Assembly (NCBI GenBank): GCA_964525995.1
Contig: CAZGIM010000012.1
Coordinates: 1 to 64,000 of the forward strand
DNA from: CAIVAT01 sp964525995
Lineage (GTDB): Bacteria; Bacteroidota; Bacteroidia; Bacteroidales; FEN-979
DNA length: 64,000 nucleotides
Direction: 5' to 3'
A model generated the notes under the pieces. That model was not told where the DNA came from. It ran no database searches and saw only the letters and a program-made list of their open reading frames with translations. The position numbers and the translations under genes are program-made. Below, in pieces: positions 30,501 through 38,076 of the stretch; the first letter of the stretch is position 1; every line of letters starts with the position of its first letter.

Positions 30501-33500
30501 GGCTCCGTTGCCGAAATTCCGGATGGAGTGGAACCATAGCAAACAGTCTGGCTTGAAGTCGTTGCTCCGGCAACCAACCGCGGTAAAACGGTAAAGTTAA
30601 AGGTGATGGGTTGTCCCGAACAGGTATTTTCTCCGTTAACTGACACAGGAGTCACTGTAATCACGGAAGTCACTGTGGTTGTTCCTGCATTGAGCGCTGT
30701 AAATGGCATGATATTGCCGCTGCCCGAAATCGGTAGCCCGATGGTCGGATTGGAGTTGGTCCAGTTGTAGGATGTGCCTGTTCCCGTAAAGGTTACGATC
30801 TGCGTTGTTCCCCTGTCACAAATTTCCTGACTGATTACCGCATTGACAACAGGTGAGGGATAGACGGTATAGGTAAAACTTTTTGAAAGGCCGGTACAGG
30901 TTATCATGGGTCCCGCAGAAATTGAGGGAGTCACTGTGATAGTTGCCGTCATGGGTGTGGTCCCGGTATTGGTTGCCGTGAAGGTCCCGATATTCCCGGT
31001 ACCACTCCCGGGGATGCCAATGTTCAGATTGGTATTGGTCCAATTGAACACTGTACCGGGAACATCACTGGTGAAAGGCAGGGCTGTCGTTACTGAACCG
31101 TTACACGTCGTTTGATTGGCGATATCATCGACGACAGGCTTTGGACTAATGGTCAGGGTAAACGTTACCGTTGATCCGGAACAGCTAAGTCCATCGGTAA
31201 TTGATATGGGAGTGACTGAAAGGGTTGCAATGACCGGCGAACTTCCTGTATTGGTCGCAGTAAAGGTACCTATGTTGCCTGTTCCGGTCTCTGGTAATCC
31301 GATCGAAGGCTGATTATTAGTCCAGTCATAACTGTTACCTGTCCCTGAAAACGTTATGGCTGTAGTCGGTGCTTCGCTGCACACCGTTTGATTTTCAACC
31401 GGGTTAACCACCGGCAACGGATAAACCGTTGTCGTCAGGGTCCCGGCTGTGAGTGAGGTACATCCTGAAACGGTCGTGTAGTTAACGGTCACAGTTTGCG
31501 TTCCGGGTTGATTCCACTGTACCTGGATCGTGCTGGCATGGTTCGAGGGGTTGGTCAGGATCGTTCCTCCGGAAGAGACACTCCAACTATAGGTGGTCAT
31601 TCCTGCAAGTGTGCTGTAGGCAACAACCGATCCCGCACACGCACCGGCCGGACCGCTGATCATCGGGTTTGCCGGCCGGGCATTGATGGTGATGTTGTAA
31701 GAGGATGGCGACGATGAACTGCATCCGTGTAAATCGGTGTAGCTCACATAAATTGTCTGTAATCCCGCGGCGCTCCAGGTTGCCGTCACGGTGCTGGTAC
31801 CGCTAACAGGGGTTACAGTACCTCCAGTCGAAACACCCCACGTATAATTGGTCATTCCCGGTTCCGTTGAAAAGGTATATCCACTCCCTTGTGTGCATCC
31901 AAATGCCGGTCCGCTGATTACAGGCACCGGTAGGGAATATATCGTAATATCTTTCACCTTTGCAGCCACCGCCTGGCATCCGCCCGACGGGTTTGTATAA
32001 TTGACCGAAACAGTCCTTAATCCTGCCTGTGTCCACTTCACCGTGATATTGCTGGTACCGGCACCCGAAAGAATGGTCCCCCCTGCTCCGACTGTCCAGG
32101 TGTATAAAGCCATTCCGGATTCCGTCGTGTAAGTAACCGTTCCGTTAAGGCATACTGTATCGGCCCCCGAAATAGTGGGTTGCGGCGACTGGTTTACAGT
32201 CACTCCAAAAGCGCCGGCTGAAAGGGTCGGACAACCCTGAGCGTTCAGGTAGGTCACGGTGACGGTATGAGAGCCGGTCACCGTCCAGGTAATACCAATG
32301 GAGTATGTCCCGGCTCCCGAAGTGATCGTTCCACCCGATCCCAGGTTCCAGACATAATTGGTCATCCCTGTCTGGGTCGTATAATAGTTCGTGGTTCCGG
32401 TACAGCCAATAGTTGGTCCCGTGATGGTTGGAGCCGCGGCCGGTTGTACCGTAACAGTTTTAATTGTTGCTTCCGACGCCCGACATCCGGCCGGATTGGT
32501 GTAGTTAACCGTAACGGTTTGCGTTCCGGCCGAATTCCATGTAACGGAAATCGCACTGGTGTTGCCTCCTCCCGTAATTGCTCCCCCCGTAACACTCCAG
32601 GTGTATCCGGTCATTCCCTCCTCTGTAAAATAAACCACTCCGGCGCTCCCCTGACAGATAGGGGTTGTTCCCGTGATGTGTGGATTCGGAGCAGTATGTA
32701 CTGTAATGGGCATTACTGTTGGAGTCTTGGTTGTACACTCTGACGCATCATTATAGATCACGCTCACACTCCGGTTTCCCGGTGTGCTCCAGTTTACGTT
32801 AATCCGGCTTGTTCCCTGTCCGGAAACGATGGTACCGCCTCCCAGCGGCAACTCCCAGATATAATTGAGCATGCCGCTTTCGGTCGTGTATTCCGATTGA
32901 CCGGATGTGCACGCCGGATCAGGACCATCGATGGTCGGGATGATAATATTTTGAACGGTTACAGTCTTAGTCGCAGGGGTCAGCGCAGTACAACCGTCAG
33001 GGGTGGTATAATTCAAACTCACCTGCTGCGATCCCAGCGTATTCCAGGTCACCGTGACGGTAGTGCTTGTGTATGTTCCTCCCGCTGTAATGATTCCTCC
33101 GACAACGCCCCATTGATAGTTGGTCATTCCTACTTCGGTACTGTAAACATTGTTGGTCGAATTGTAACAGGCGGCAGCCTGGCCACCAATGCCAATGACC
33201 GGCAGTGCACTTACCGATATCTTTACCGGATTGGTGTAAACCAATCCACAGCCGCCTGATGACGATTGTCTGACCCGGTACCACTGGTCAGCAGTCACCG
33301 GTCCCGGTTGATAGGTCATGGATGATGCGCCACCAATAGCGGTAAATTCAGTTCCGTTGGTTGATATTTCCCAATCGTACAGGTATGGCGGAACCCCGCC
33401 GCTCAAAGCGGTTGTGGTCAGCAATTCCGGCGCCATCCCGTAACAAACCGTCTGGCTTGCCGTTAACGACCCGGCCTGCAACTTCGGCGTTACGGTAATG

Positions 33501-35704
33501 GTAAATGTCATGGGGTTTCCATTGCAAGGGATGCCCGCGTTCGAATAAACCGGTGTCACGGTAATGACAGCCGTGACCGTAACCGTGCCTGTATTCATGG
33601 CGGCGAAAGAGGGTATGGAATCAGAACCCTCCGGTTCGAGCCCTATCGAAGGCTGACTATTTGTCCATTGATAAACTGTTCCGGTAACAGTTCCTGAGAA
33701 CATGACGGCAGTTGTCGGATACCCGTGACAGATTACCTGATTTTCTTCAGGGTCTACATCAGGCGTCGGATTTACCGTCACCGTGTAGGTTCTCGTTGCC
33801 CCCGGACATCCGTTGGCCTCCGGTGTAATGGTAACCACTCCCTGAACCGGGGCCGTCGTGGTGTTGCTCGCGGTAAAGGGCAGGATATCGCCTGTACCGC
33901 TTCCTGCCAGTCCGATCAGCGGATTGTCATTGGTCCACTCAAAAGTGGTTCCGGGAACAGGCCCGCTTACCGGTGTGGCCGGTACCTCAGCGTTATGACA
34001 ATATACCTGGTTGCTGATCGGGGTTACCGATGGAGAAGGCTTTACGGTAATGGTAAAAGTCATGGGGGTTCCACTACATTTGGTATCTCCGTTCGAGAAT
34101 TCCGGTGTCACGGTAATGACAGCCGTGACCGTAACCGTGCCTGTATTCACGGCGGTGAAAGAGGGTATGGAATCAGAACCCTCCGGTTCGAGCCCTACCG
34201 AAGGTTGACTATTTGTCCATTGATAAACCGTTCCGGTCACGGTCCCTGAAAACACGACGGCATCGGTCCTGGACCCGTTACAGACCACTTGACTCTCTTC
34301 AGTATCCACATCAGGCGTCGGATTTACCGTCACCGTGTAGGTCTTTGTTGATCCCGTGCAGCCATTGGCAACCGGTTGAATTGTAATGACGCCCATGACC
34401 GGGAGCGTGGTCGTGTTGCTTGCCGTAAAAGCCGATACATTTCCGGTTCCGCTTTCCGGTAATCCGATCATAGGTTGGGAGTTTGACCAGAAAAAGGTGG
34501 TACCTGGTACCGGACCTGTTACAGGGGTCGCCGGAACCTGGTCTCCGGGACAATGGTACTGATTGCTTATTGCTTCCACCGTCGGAGACTGAATGACCTT
34601 CACATTTTTTGTGGCGGCTGCCAATCCCGGGCATCCGTTGGAGGGGTCGGTGTAGTTAACCGATACATTCGTATTTCCGGCCTGTGTGAATCTTACCGTA
34701 ACGGTTCTGGTCCCGCCGCCCGACATAATGATGCCTCCTGTTCCGACAGTCCAGGTATACATCGATTTCCCGGGATCTGTCGAGTATGTATAAGTGCCAT
34801 TCGAACAAACAGTATCGGGGCCGTTAATCACCGGATCCGGTGATTGGCTTACGGTAACTGCCTTTATTCCCGGGGTAAGGGCCCAACAATTGGTACCCGG
34901 TTCCGTATAGGTGACTGTGATGGTATAAGTTCCCACAATATTCCAGTTAACCCTGATGGAATTGGTTCCGTTGCCCGAAACGATGGTACCACCCGATGTC
35001 AGGGTCCAGACATAGTTATTCTTTGAAGGGGCAGTGGTGTATGTCATAATGGTACCCGTGCAGGCTGTATTGCCAACCGGACCTATTACCGGAACAGCGG
35101 CCTGGTTTACCGTAATGCTACTTGTCGCGGTTGGAGAAGCGGTGCACCCCGATGAATTGGTATAGTTGACCGTAATCGTATAGGTGCCCCCGACCGGCCA
35201 GTCAACGGTGATTGCATTTGGTACCGGACCAGAAGCAAATGGCGTTGAAGGGGTGATGCTCCAGGAATAACCGGTCATTCCCGGTTCCGTAAAATAGACA
35301 ATACTGGTGGTTCCCTGGCAAATTGAGTTAGTACCCGTAATCTCCGGTGTCGGTCTTGCATTTACGGTAACCGTCATCGATGCTGTTCCGGAAGGGGTTC
35401 CGCCGGCTGCATTCACTGTAATGATCACCGTTTGCGGTGTTGCGCCCCAATCAATGGTAACAGCATTGGTTCCCTGCCCTGCCGTGATAGTTCCTCCTGA
35501 TCCGGGTGTGATCGTCCAGGTATAGGTTGAAGTGCCGGGCGTTGCCGAATAAACAACACCGGTTTCAGCCGTACAAACATGATCGGGGCCCGCCGTTATG
35601 GAAATCTGCGCTAACCCCGTGATGGGGATCAGGAAAAAAACAAATAATATCAGAAATAGACCTGAAATGAATCTGGGATTCAATCGCCGGTTTTGAGTCT
35701 TCAT
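24515..35704 (-). CDS. Giant PKD-like repeat protein with internal FISUMP domain and T9SS sorting domain (3,729 residues)
   Basis: Signal peptide about 1-32 (ending GLAQ). About 39 modules follow. Order: four canonical PKD-like, four 'B' units (about 92 residues, TxFxWTN-x-x-x-x-IGL ... ITVTP), one SprB-like 'C' unit, seven canonical, three B, one C, nine canonical, two diverged Ig-like units flanking a FISUMP domain, six canonical, and a 3-coathanger-like segment (GTYFIVHSGG ... FLPGTTVEQGGSLHGYI). The C-terminus is a type A T9SS domain (KIYPNPTTGIFNIEY ... GGIYILRIL). It resembles the 3,283-residue protein immediately downstream in module type and order. No catalytic domain is visible, so a surface adhesin or fibre is the likely role. 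A possible promoter lies 275 nt upstream at 35979. Confidence 0.93.
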   Translation of the reverse strand: MKTQNRRLNPRFISGLFLILFVFFLIPITGLAQISITAGPDHVCTAETGVVYSATPGTSTYTWTITPGSGGTITAGQGTNAVTIDWGATPQTVIITVNAAGGTPSGTASMTVTVNARPTPEITGTNSICQGTTSIVYFTEPGMTGYSWSITPSTPFASGPVPNAITVDWPVGGTYTITVNYTNSSGCTASPTATSSITVNQAAVPVIGPVGNTACTGTIMTYTTAPSKNNYVWTLTSGGTIVSGNGTNSIRVNWNIVGTYTITVTYTEPGTNCWALTPGIKAVTVSQSPDPVINGPDTVCSNGTYTYSTDPGKSMYTWTVGTGGIIMSGGGTRTVTVRFTQAGNTNVSVNYTDPSNGCPGLAAATKNVKVIQSPTVEAISNQYHCPGDQVPATPVTGPVPGTTFFWSNSQPMIGLPESGTGNVSAFTASNTTTLPVMGVITIQPVANGCTGSTKTYTVTVNPTPDVDTEESQVVCNGSRTDAVVFSGTVTGTVYQWTNSQPSVGLEPEGSDSIPSFTAVNTGTVTVTAVITVTPEFSNGDTKCSGTPMTFTITVKPSPSVTPISNQVYCHNAEVPATPVSGPVPGTTFEWTNDNPLIGLAGSGTGDILPFTASNTTTAPVQGVVTITPEANGCPGATRTYTVTVNPTPDVDPEENQVICHGYPTTAVMFSGTVTGTVYQWTNSQPSIGLEPEGSDSIPSFAAMNTGTVTVTAVITVTPVYSNAGIPCNGNPMTFTITVTPKLQAGSLTASQTVCYGMAPELLTTTALSGGVPPYLYDWEISTNGTEFTAIGGASSMTYQPGPVTADQWYRVRQSSSGGCGLVYTNPVKISVSALPVIGIGGQAAACYNSTNNVYSTEVGMTNYQWGVVGGIITAGGTYTSTTVTVTWNTLGSQQVSLNYTTPDGCTALTPATKTVTVQNIIIPTIDGPDPACTSGQSEYTTESGMLNYIWELPLGGGTIVSGQGTSRINVNWSTPGNRSVSVIYNDASECTTKTPTVMPITVHTAPNPHITGTTPICQGSAGVVYFTEEGMTGYTWSVTGGAITGGGNTSAISVTWNSAGTQTVTVNYTNPAGCRASEATIKTVTVQPAAAPTITGPTIGCTGTTNYYTTQTGMTNYVWNLGSGGTITSGAGTYSIGITWTVTGSHTVTVTYLNAQGCPTLSAGAFGVTVNQSPQPTISGADTVCLNGTVTYTTESGMALYTWTVGAGGTILSGAGTSNITVKWTQAGLRTVSVNYTNPSGGCQAVAAKVKDITIYSLPVPVISGPAFGCTQGSGYTFSTEPGMTNYTWGVSTGGTVTPVSGTSTVTATWSAAGLQTIYVSYTDLHGCSSSSPSSYNITINARPANPMISGPAGACAGSVVAYSTLAGMTTYSWSVSSGGTILTNPSNHASTIQVQWNQPGTQTVTVNYTTVSGCTSLTAGTLTTTVYPLPVVNPVENQTVCSEAPTTAITFSGTGNSYDWTNNQPSIGLPETGTGNIGTFTATNTGSSPVIATLSVTPISITDGLSCSGSTVTFTLTISPKPVVDDIANQTTCNGSVTTALPFTSDVPGTVFNWTNTNLNIGIPGSGTGNIGTFTATNTGTTPMTATITVTPSISAGPMITCTGLSKSFTYTVYPSPVVNAVISQEICDRGTTQIVTFTGTGTSYNWTNSNPTIGLPISGSGNIMPFTALNAGTTTVTSVITVTPVSVNGENTCSGQPITFNFTVLPRLVAGATTSSQTVCYGSTPSGISATEPRGGVPPYSFLWQSSVDNDVFVDIPGSTGMSYQPGPITVNTWFRQKQISSDGCGTVYTNAVKISLHPLPVPTISGAGAACINSTNNIYSTQTGMSGYNWSVTGGVIAGPVNNSSVNVTWNTAGIQTVSVTYTDQNNCVAAAPGTKTVSVQSTIVPSITGPDPACISIPCTYSTESGMLNYVWTLPLGGGTIVSGQGSNQITVLWNTAGSRNVGVIYNDALGCTVTIPTVKPVTVNASPAPTITGLGSICQGSAGVVYFTETGMAEYTWIVQGGTITGGQGTSAIAVTWTTAGTQSVTVNYTNLSGCHAPQPAVKQVTVQPAAVPVISGQTPVCTGTTTYYSTATGMTNYIWNLDAGGTIISGSGTNTIGIRWSSVGTFNISVTYLNAQGCPTLVPGSKMIQVYQSPLPVITGADTVCLNGTVVFSTDPGMAMYDWTVSSGGLITSGQGTNSVAVKWIQSGPGTVSVNYVNPMGGCQAVTPTVKNITVYAPPVPVISGPQYGCTGGPGSEFYTATGMSDYIWSASADGVITTGSGTNSVTVYWNTAGLQSVSVIYTDQHGCTAATPSQFNLAINARPPTPIITGTAGTCPGTRATYTTQPGMIQYQWTISKGGTIITTPSAYSNTIEVLWHTPGSQWVSVNYQNTAGCLATLPATYSVTVHSLPVPTLSGPTTTCQGADGNTFVTQAGQNNYTWTVSPDGTVTGGGTAESDFITVTWNTTGLKQVGINYTTTNGCTAAVATTHTMTVNSLPVPVITGASSGCQNTTGNVYFTEPGMTSYFWTVTSEGIITSGQGTRSVTITWLNPGNPIITVNYLNENGCQASVATPLMVAVHPAPTPSITSFSDPTDLVCQNTGGHIYFTEPGMSSYSWTVTGPSGTQILSGGAQSTCNIFWGGPGPAQGTLRVLVTNGYGCSASSPLKTVNITQPVVVGASIVVSQNPVLTGNAVTFTASTVNGGTNPVYQWRVNGIIAGTNSPTFTYVPSENDSIVCTVTSNFYCVVNPQATSNLIVMGILYGVPCQGIPTVTYMGKTYHTVQIGNQCWFKENLDAGTRINGNQEQTSNGIIEKYCYLDLESNCSVYGGLYQWNELMQYVALPGVQGICPSGWHIPTDEEWSVLTSYLGGESVAGGKMKEVGTTHWSSPNAGAVNTSGFTGLGAGLRFTDGTFGNLKEFGYFYSSTQNSTTNAWTRFLAGSLTGAGRNPNNKSLGLAVRCLKDTCSNYPPVSVSITPSTNMICAGTLVTFTAHPVNGGTNPAYQWRVNGSDVGTNQAVFSYVPAANDVVTCVLTSSLPSPCLSGNPATSGPVAMVVYPLPVPLLTGPVNVCPGVGGMVYNTDPGMTGYTWSVSTGGTITGGQNTNSILVTWNTPGVQTVTVTYLNQHGCAPATPTMKTVYVNPLVIPTISGSSQVCLDQTATYATQAGMSLYNWSVGSGGTITSGIGTATIQVRWNQPGFRMVMVNYANPQTGCQALTPAAFPVTVSPLPAPVITGPSSVCEGSSGVVYYTDPGMTNYNWIISSGGTITAGNGTQTVTVSWITSGTQTLTVNYTNTLGCQAANQTVKNVAVNPLPVPSINGSLNPCTGGVFNYTTEAGMSQYSWSVTQGGTILSGENTNSVFVRWNTTGSQSVAVGYRDVQGCPTAVPTVLPVSVSTPPVPTIAGPSSPCASSAVMYSTEAGMSNYQWTILPGGIITGGQGTSAITVVWQTPGFSGLTVNYTTPGGCRAEFPTPKTVTVLPTPAPVISGPSIITVGSTVLYTADAGMISYNWSVSAGGIIIGGAGTQAIQVSWGATGNQNVSLEVVNASGCRTVAPVIYAVKVLPPAVVTVQNIQIGPGQNECYDAVQTITVAGYGTYFIVHSGGAATFIAGKNILFLPGTTVEQGGSLHGYITTNGIYCGMSAPTMVTVPTAVEPPLTEIPVSKFKIYPNPTTGIFNIEYSGNDLDEGSRIEIYSMRGERIQSEKLSNSRDFKVSIGGYPGGIYILRILSGEEVHIFRIVKQ
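26860..27440 (-). other. FISUMP domain inserted in the PKD-like array
   Basis: About 193 residues within the 3,729-residue protein match the Fibrobacter succinogenes major paralogous domain. Visible features are GKTYHTVQIGNQCWFKENL at the start, WNELMQY, GICPSGWHIPTDEEW in the middle, GFxGLGAGLR, and LAVRCLKD at the end. The family occurs on secreted proteins of Bacteroidota and Fibrobacter and is related in pattern to C-type-lectin-like/formylglycine folds (PSGW...PTDxEW). It is flanked by two Ig-like units that resemble each other (FTAxxVNGGTNPxYQWRVNG). Confidence 0.9.
27441..33490 (-). repeat. Eleven-module block duplicated with a period of about 2.9 kb
   Basis: Within the 3,729-residue gene, the order C unit, canonical modules of types 7 to 13, then the next block occurs twice. 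The first copy begins with the C unit just inside 33490; the second begins with the C unit near 30590. Equivalent modules 'IPTIDGPDPAC' and 'VPSITGPDPAC' start at 32953 and 30055, 2,898 bp apart. The fifth member of each series carries DTVCLNGTV. The second copy runs on into two more canonical modules where the first has three B units. The same order is found in the neighbouring giant gene. Confidence 0.7.
33491..34594 (-). repeat. Two tandem 552-bp units encoding paired B-type modules
   Basis: Unit 1 is 34594-34043 and unit 2 is 34042-33491, each exactly 552 bp (184 codons, two B modules). Parts are almost identical: the segments starting at 33552 and 34104 share long runs such as GTCACGGTAATGACAGCCGT, and both encode TVYQWTNSQPS(V/I)GLEPEGSDS. 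This is the youngest-looking duplication in the window. The flanking halves are more diverged. Confidence 0.85.
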
Positions 35705-35978
35705 ACCTGAAATATTTCAAGGGTTAAACGGTCATTGTACCCACCAGTATCATAATCACCGTTACCATTATATTATTAAAAATATTATACGATATCTTTC
35801 CGGAGAGGTTACCTGATTTGTCAAATTCTTTATTTCCCTCTGTATTTCGATCAGAAAGGTCATGGTTCCCGGGATGAAATTCATCAATTCCGCTTCGGGT
35901 AATAATTCAGGTATCCTGATCGCCGTGAACGTTCCGGACATCTCAAAATGGCACCCGTAAGGGTAATTCTTTCCCCTT

Positions 35979-35986
35979 CAAAGATA
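35979..35986 (-). promoter_or_regulatory. Possible -7 box TATCTTTG for the giant-gene operon
   Basis: The minus strand reads TATCTTTG, an exact TAnnTTTG match. It is the only exact match I found between the giant gene start (35704) and the M48 gene. No -33 TTTG is visible, and the 275-nt distance to the ATG is unusually long. Confidence 0.4.
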
Positions 35987-36054
35987 AATAATATAATAAT
36001 CCATCGCCTATGAGTCAGGGATGGTTGATTTGTATGGTAGATTTGAAATATTTC

Positions 36055-36073
36055 ATCGGGTTTGATACCCGAT
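36055..36073 (-). terminator. Hairpin downstream of the M48 peptidase gene
   Basis: A perfect 7-bp stem ATCGGGT/ACCCGAT with a 5-nt loop, about 58 nt after the stop codon. Next to it is the palindrome GAAATATTTC. There is no clean T-run, so intrinsic termination is uncertain. Confidence 0.35.
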
Positions 36074-36130
36074 TATCCTGAAAGGATTCAAGATGTTTGG
36101 GCGACAGTAAGTAAAAACATCTGACCGTTA

Positions 36131-36943
36131 TCAGGGGAGTGAATTCTTGAACTGAAGATATTCATCTGCATACACCTGTCCGTGCACACCGCCTAACGAC
36201 TGGAACGCCTCGTTGATCTTGGCAAGTCGGTCGGACGGAGAGGGGTGGGTGCTTAAAAACACCGGCACATTCGACTGGCTTTCGAGTTTGGTAAAGAAAT
36301 CGCCGAGCGAAGCGGCATCGTATTTTGTCGGATAGAGATATTTCACGGCATAGGCGTCGGCTTCATATTCGTTGGAACGGCTGTAGGCCAGATTTCCCAA
36401 GCCCTGCGCCCAATCGGCTAAGATATTTGCGAGTTGTGACGGATTGCTTCCCAGGATCAGGTTTAGCAGAAAGGTCTCCCCATAGATCAGGGTCAATTGC
36501 TCCGAGGTATGCCGTAGATCTGCGTGTGCCATTTCGTGGGCAATCACTCCGGCAAATTGTGCCGAATTGTCCAAGAGTTTGATCAACCCGGTGTAAACAT
36601 AGATATTTCCCCCGGGAACACAGAAAGCGTTGACTACATTGTCGTCTTTAATAATCCTGAATCTCCATCCGAACCGGGTGGCATATTTGACCTTTCCCGA
36701 TGCGAGGATGGTGTTGCGCACTGAATAGAGGAAGTTGTACGCGGAGGTATTGGTTGCTGAATCCAACACCGGATATTCGCCCGGGGTACTCATAATCTGG
36801 GCATCCATTTCGGCACCTAAAGAGATGTCGTCACTGACTGAGAAGATAGTGATCGGAACGGATTCATCGCCTTTGGAACAGGAAATCATAAGTACAATCC
36901 CAAGGATGAATGCTATTTTACGGAGGCTGAATATTCTTTTCAT
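36131..36943 (-). CDS. M48 family zinc metalloprotease, lipoprotein
   Basis: A 270-residue peptidase anchored by lipid. The lipoprotein signal ends at Cys22 (IVLMISC), followed by SKGDES. The catalytic motif is HEMAH at residues 136-140 (AGVIAHEMAHADLRHTSEQL), and the third zinc ligand is expected in the SRSNEYEAD segment (Glu192 or Glu194; Asp196 completes the family motif). The chain has no multi-pass membrane region, so it resembles the periplasmic BepA/LoiP/YcaL branch of M48, involved in outer-membrane protein quality control, and not HtpX. The C-terminus has FLSTHPSPSDRLAKI, the conserved HP-x-x-x-x-R-I segment of this branch. It appears monocistronic. Confidence 0.92.
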   Translation of the reverse strand: MKRIFSLRKIAFILGIVLMISCSKGDESVPITIFSVSDDISLGAEMDAQIMSTPGEYPVLDSATNTSAYNFLYSVRNTILASGKVKYATRFGWRFRIIKDDNVVNAFCVPGGNIYVYTGLIKLLDNSAQFAGVIAHEMAHADLRHTSEQLTLIYGETFLLNLILGSNPSQLANILADWAQGLGNLAYSRSNEYEADAYAVKYLYPTKYDAASLGDFFTKLESQSNVPVFLSTHPSPSDRLAKINEAFQSLGGVHGQVYADEYLQFKNSLP

Positions 36944-37074
36944 GGGGAAGTTTTATTGGTTAAGAGAAGGTTTAAAATTTACGATTGAACAAGATTTATG
37001 ATTGACGATTTAAATCCAAGACTCTCTTCACCGGTATTATCAACAGTTTCCTATAATCTATGTCTTCCAAGAAA

Positions 37075-37114
37075 AGGAAACGGGGTACTGCCGCAAATGC
37101 GACTCATACCCCGT
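37075..37114 (-). terminator. Hairpin terminator after the 300-residue lipoprotein gene
   Basis: The perfect 8-bp inverted repeat ACGGGGTA/TACCCCGT (37107-37114 with 37080-37087 on the plus strand) encloses a 19-nt loop that itself contains a small CGC-ATTT-GCG stem. On the minus strand it is followed by TTTCCTTTTCTT, giving a T-rich tail. It starts 21 nt after the stop codon at 37135. Confidence 0.5.
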
Positions 37115-37134
37115 ATTACCTGTAAGCGGAAAAC

Positions 37135-38034
37135 TTATTTCTGGACCTTGACCGATATGGTCATGGTTCCGTCGTTCGTTCCAGTGATGGATTCCACTTT
37201 CATGATGCCCTTCTTCCCTCCGGCCGTTATGAAGGCCAGCAGTTTCCCGGCCTGCAGCGCGGTACACCGGCTCTGATCGACACCGGTAGCAGTCTGGGCA
37301 ACGATTATTGCATCATTTGCAATAGCATCAAAATCGATGGCATCGGTAATTACCTTGAATTTCGTGGCATTCCTAACGGCCCATTTCTGTAATCCATTGG
37401 TGGGATGGGTGTAAACTGCGGCGGCATGGGCGTCATTCGGAGCGGCTATCGACGCAAAATCGCTGTCGCCGTAATAATAGAGCCAATCGACCTTGTTTGC
37501 ATTGGCCTTGGCATCGGCAAGATTGTAAACGGTTCCGTCGATGGAAGCAAAAGAACTACCTGTTGTGCTGCCTTGTGCACCCAAAATTTTCATCGTAAAA
37601 GCATTGATCTCACCGCTTACCGCTGTGGTGGTGATGATAATGGTCACCGCGCTCATCTGGCCATTCTTATCCTTAACGGTGAAAATGAAAGTCTCATTAC
37701 CAACTTGTGCGTTGGCATTGGTCATCAGGTCAACAGTAAAAGAGGAAGCGCTGAAAGTAGAATCGAAAGTCTGCGTGTTCCCATTAATGGTACGGGTAAA
37801 GGTAAAATCAACCAATTTCGAACCGGAATTGGTATTTGAAAGAGCCCGGATTCCGATTTTCATGGGAGTTCCAACTGTGACTGTAGTATTCTGGTAAACA
37901 TAATCCGTCCCAACCTGCAAGGTTATCGTAGGCTTCTGATCAACGATGGGATCTTCTGAATCTTTCGTACAGGAGGTTGCAAAAATCACTGCAACCATCA
38001 TCATAAGGGATAGAACCCAATTCATCTTTTTCAT
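37135..38034 (-). CDS. Surface or periplasmic lipoprotein, uncharacterised
   Basis: A protein of about 299 residues from the ATG at 38034. An upstream in-frame ATG at 38079 would put 15 extra residues in front of the lipoprotein signal and lies directly beside the promoter box, so I rejected it. The signal ends in FATSC (Cys22), followed by TKDSEDP, an acidic stretch typical of Bacteroidota lipoproteins exported to the surface. Residues about 35-160 look like an Ig-like beta-domain (YQNTTVTVGTPMKIGIRA ... TFIFTVKDKNGQMSAVTI); the rest contains WLYYYGDSDFASIAAPND and a C-terminal GIMKVESITGTNDGTMTISVKVQK. I do not recognise the family. A TATCTTTG box lies 43 nt upstream and a hairpin terminator follows, so it is a single-gene unit. 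Confidence 0.8.
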   Translation of the reverse strand: MKKMNWVLSLMMMVAVIFATSCTKDSEDPIVDQKPTITLQVGTDYVYQNTTVTVGTPMKIGIRALSNTNSGSKLVDFTFTRTINGNTQTFDSTFSASSFTVDLMTNANAQVGNETFIFTVKDKNGQMSAVTIIITTTAVSGEINAFTMKILGAQGSTTGSSFASIDGTVYNLADAKANANKVDWLYYYGDSDFASIAAPNDAHAAAVYTHPTNGLQKWAVRNATKFKVITDAIDFDAIANDAIIVAQTATGVDQSRCTALQAGKLLAFITAGGKKGIMKVESITGTNDGTMTISVKVQK

Positions 38035-38076
38035 AATAATTACATTTAAGTAGGGTTTAACATATGTTATTGTTTG

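Larger units (their letters stand above)
35705..36130. other. 426-bp gene-free stretch upstream of the giant operon
   Basis: No reading frame with coding character on either strand. It holds a possible minus-strand -7 box (35979-35986), an A+T-rich patch with TATATTATTAAAAATATTAT at 35768-35787, and a hairpin at 36055-36073. If the box is used, the giant gene has a 5' leader of about 270 nt. Confidence 0.6.

Noticed and set aside
33630..33650. GGTTCGAGCCC, which looks like a tRNA T-arm (also at 34182-34202)
   Set aside because: Both lie inside the in-frame PKD-like B modules, are part of the 552-bp duplication, and no acceptor, D or anticodon arm can be drawn around them.
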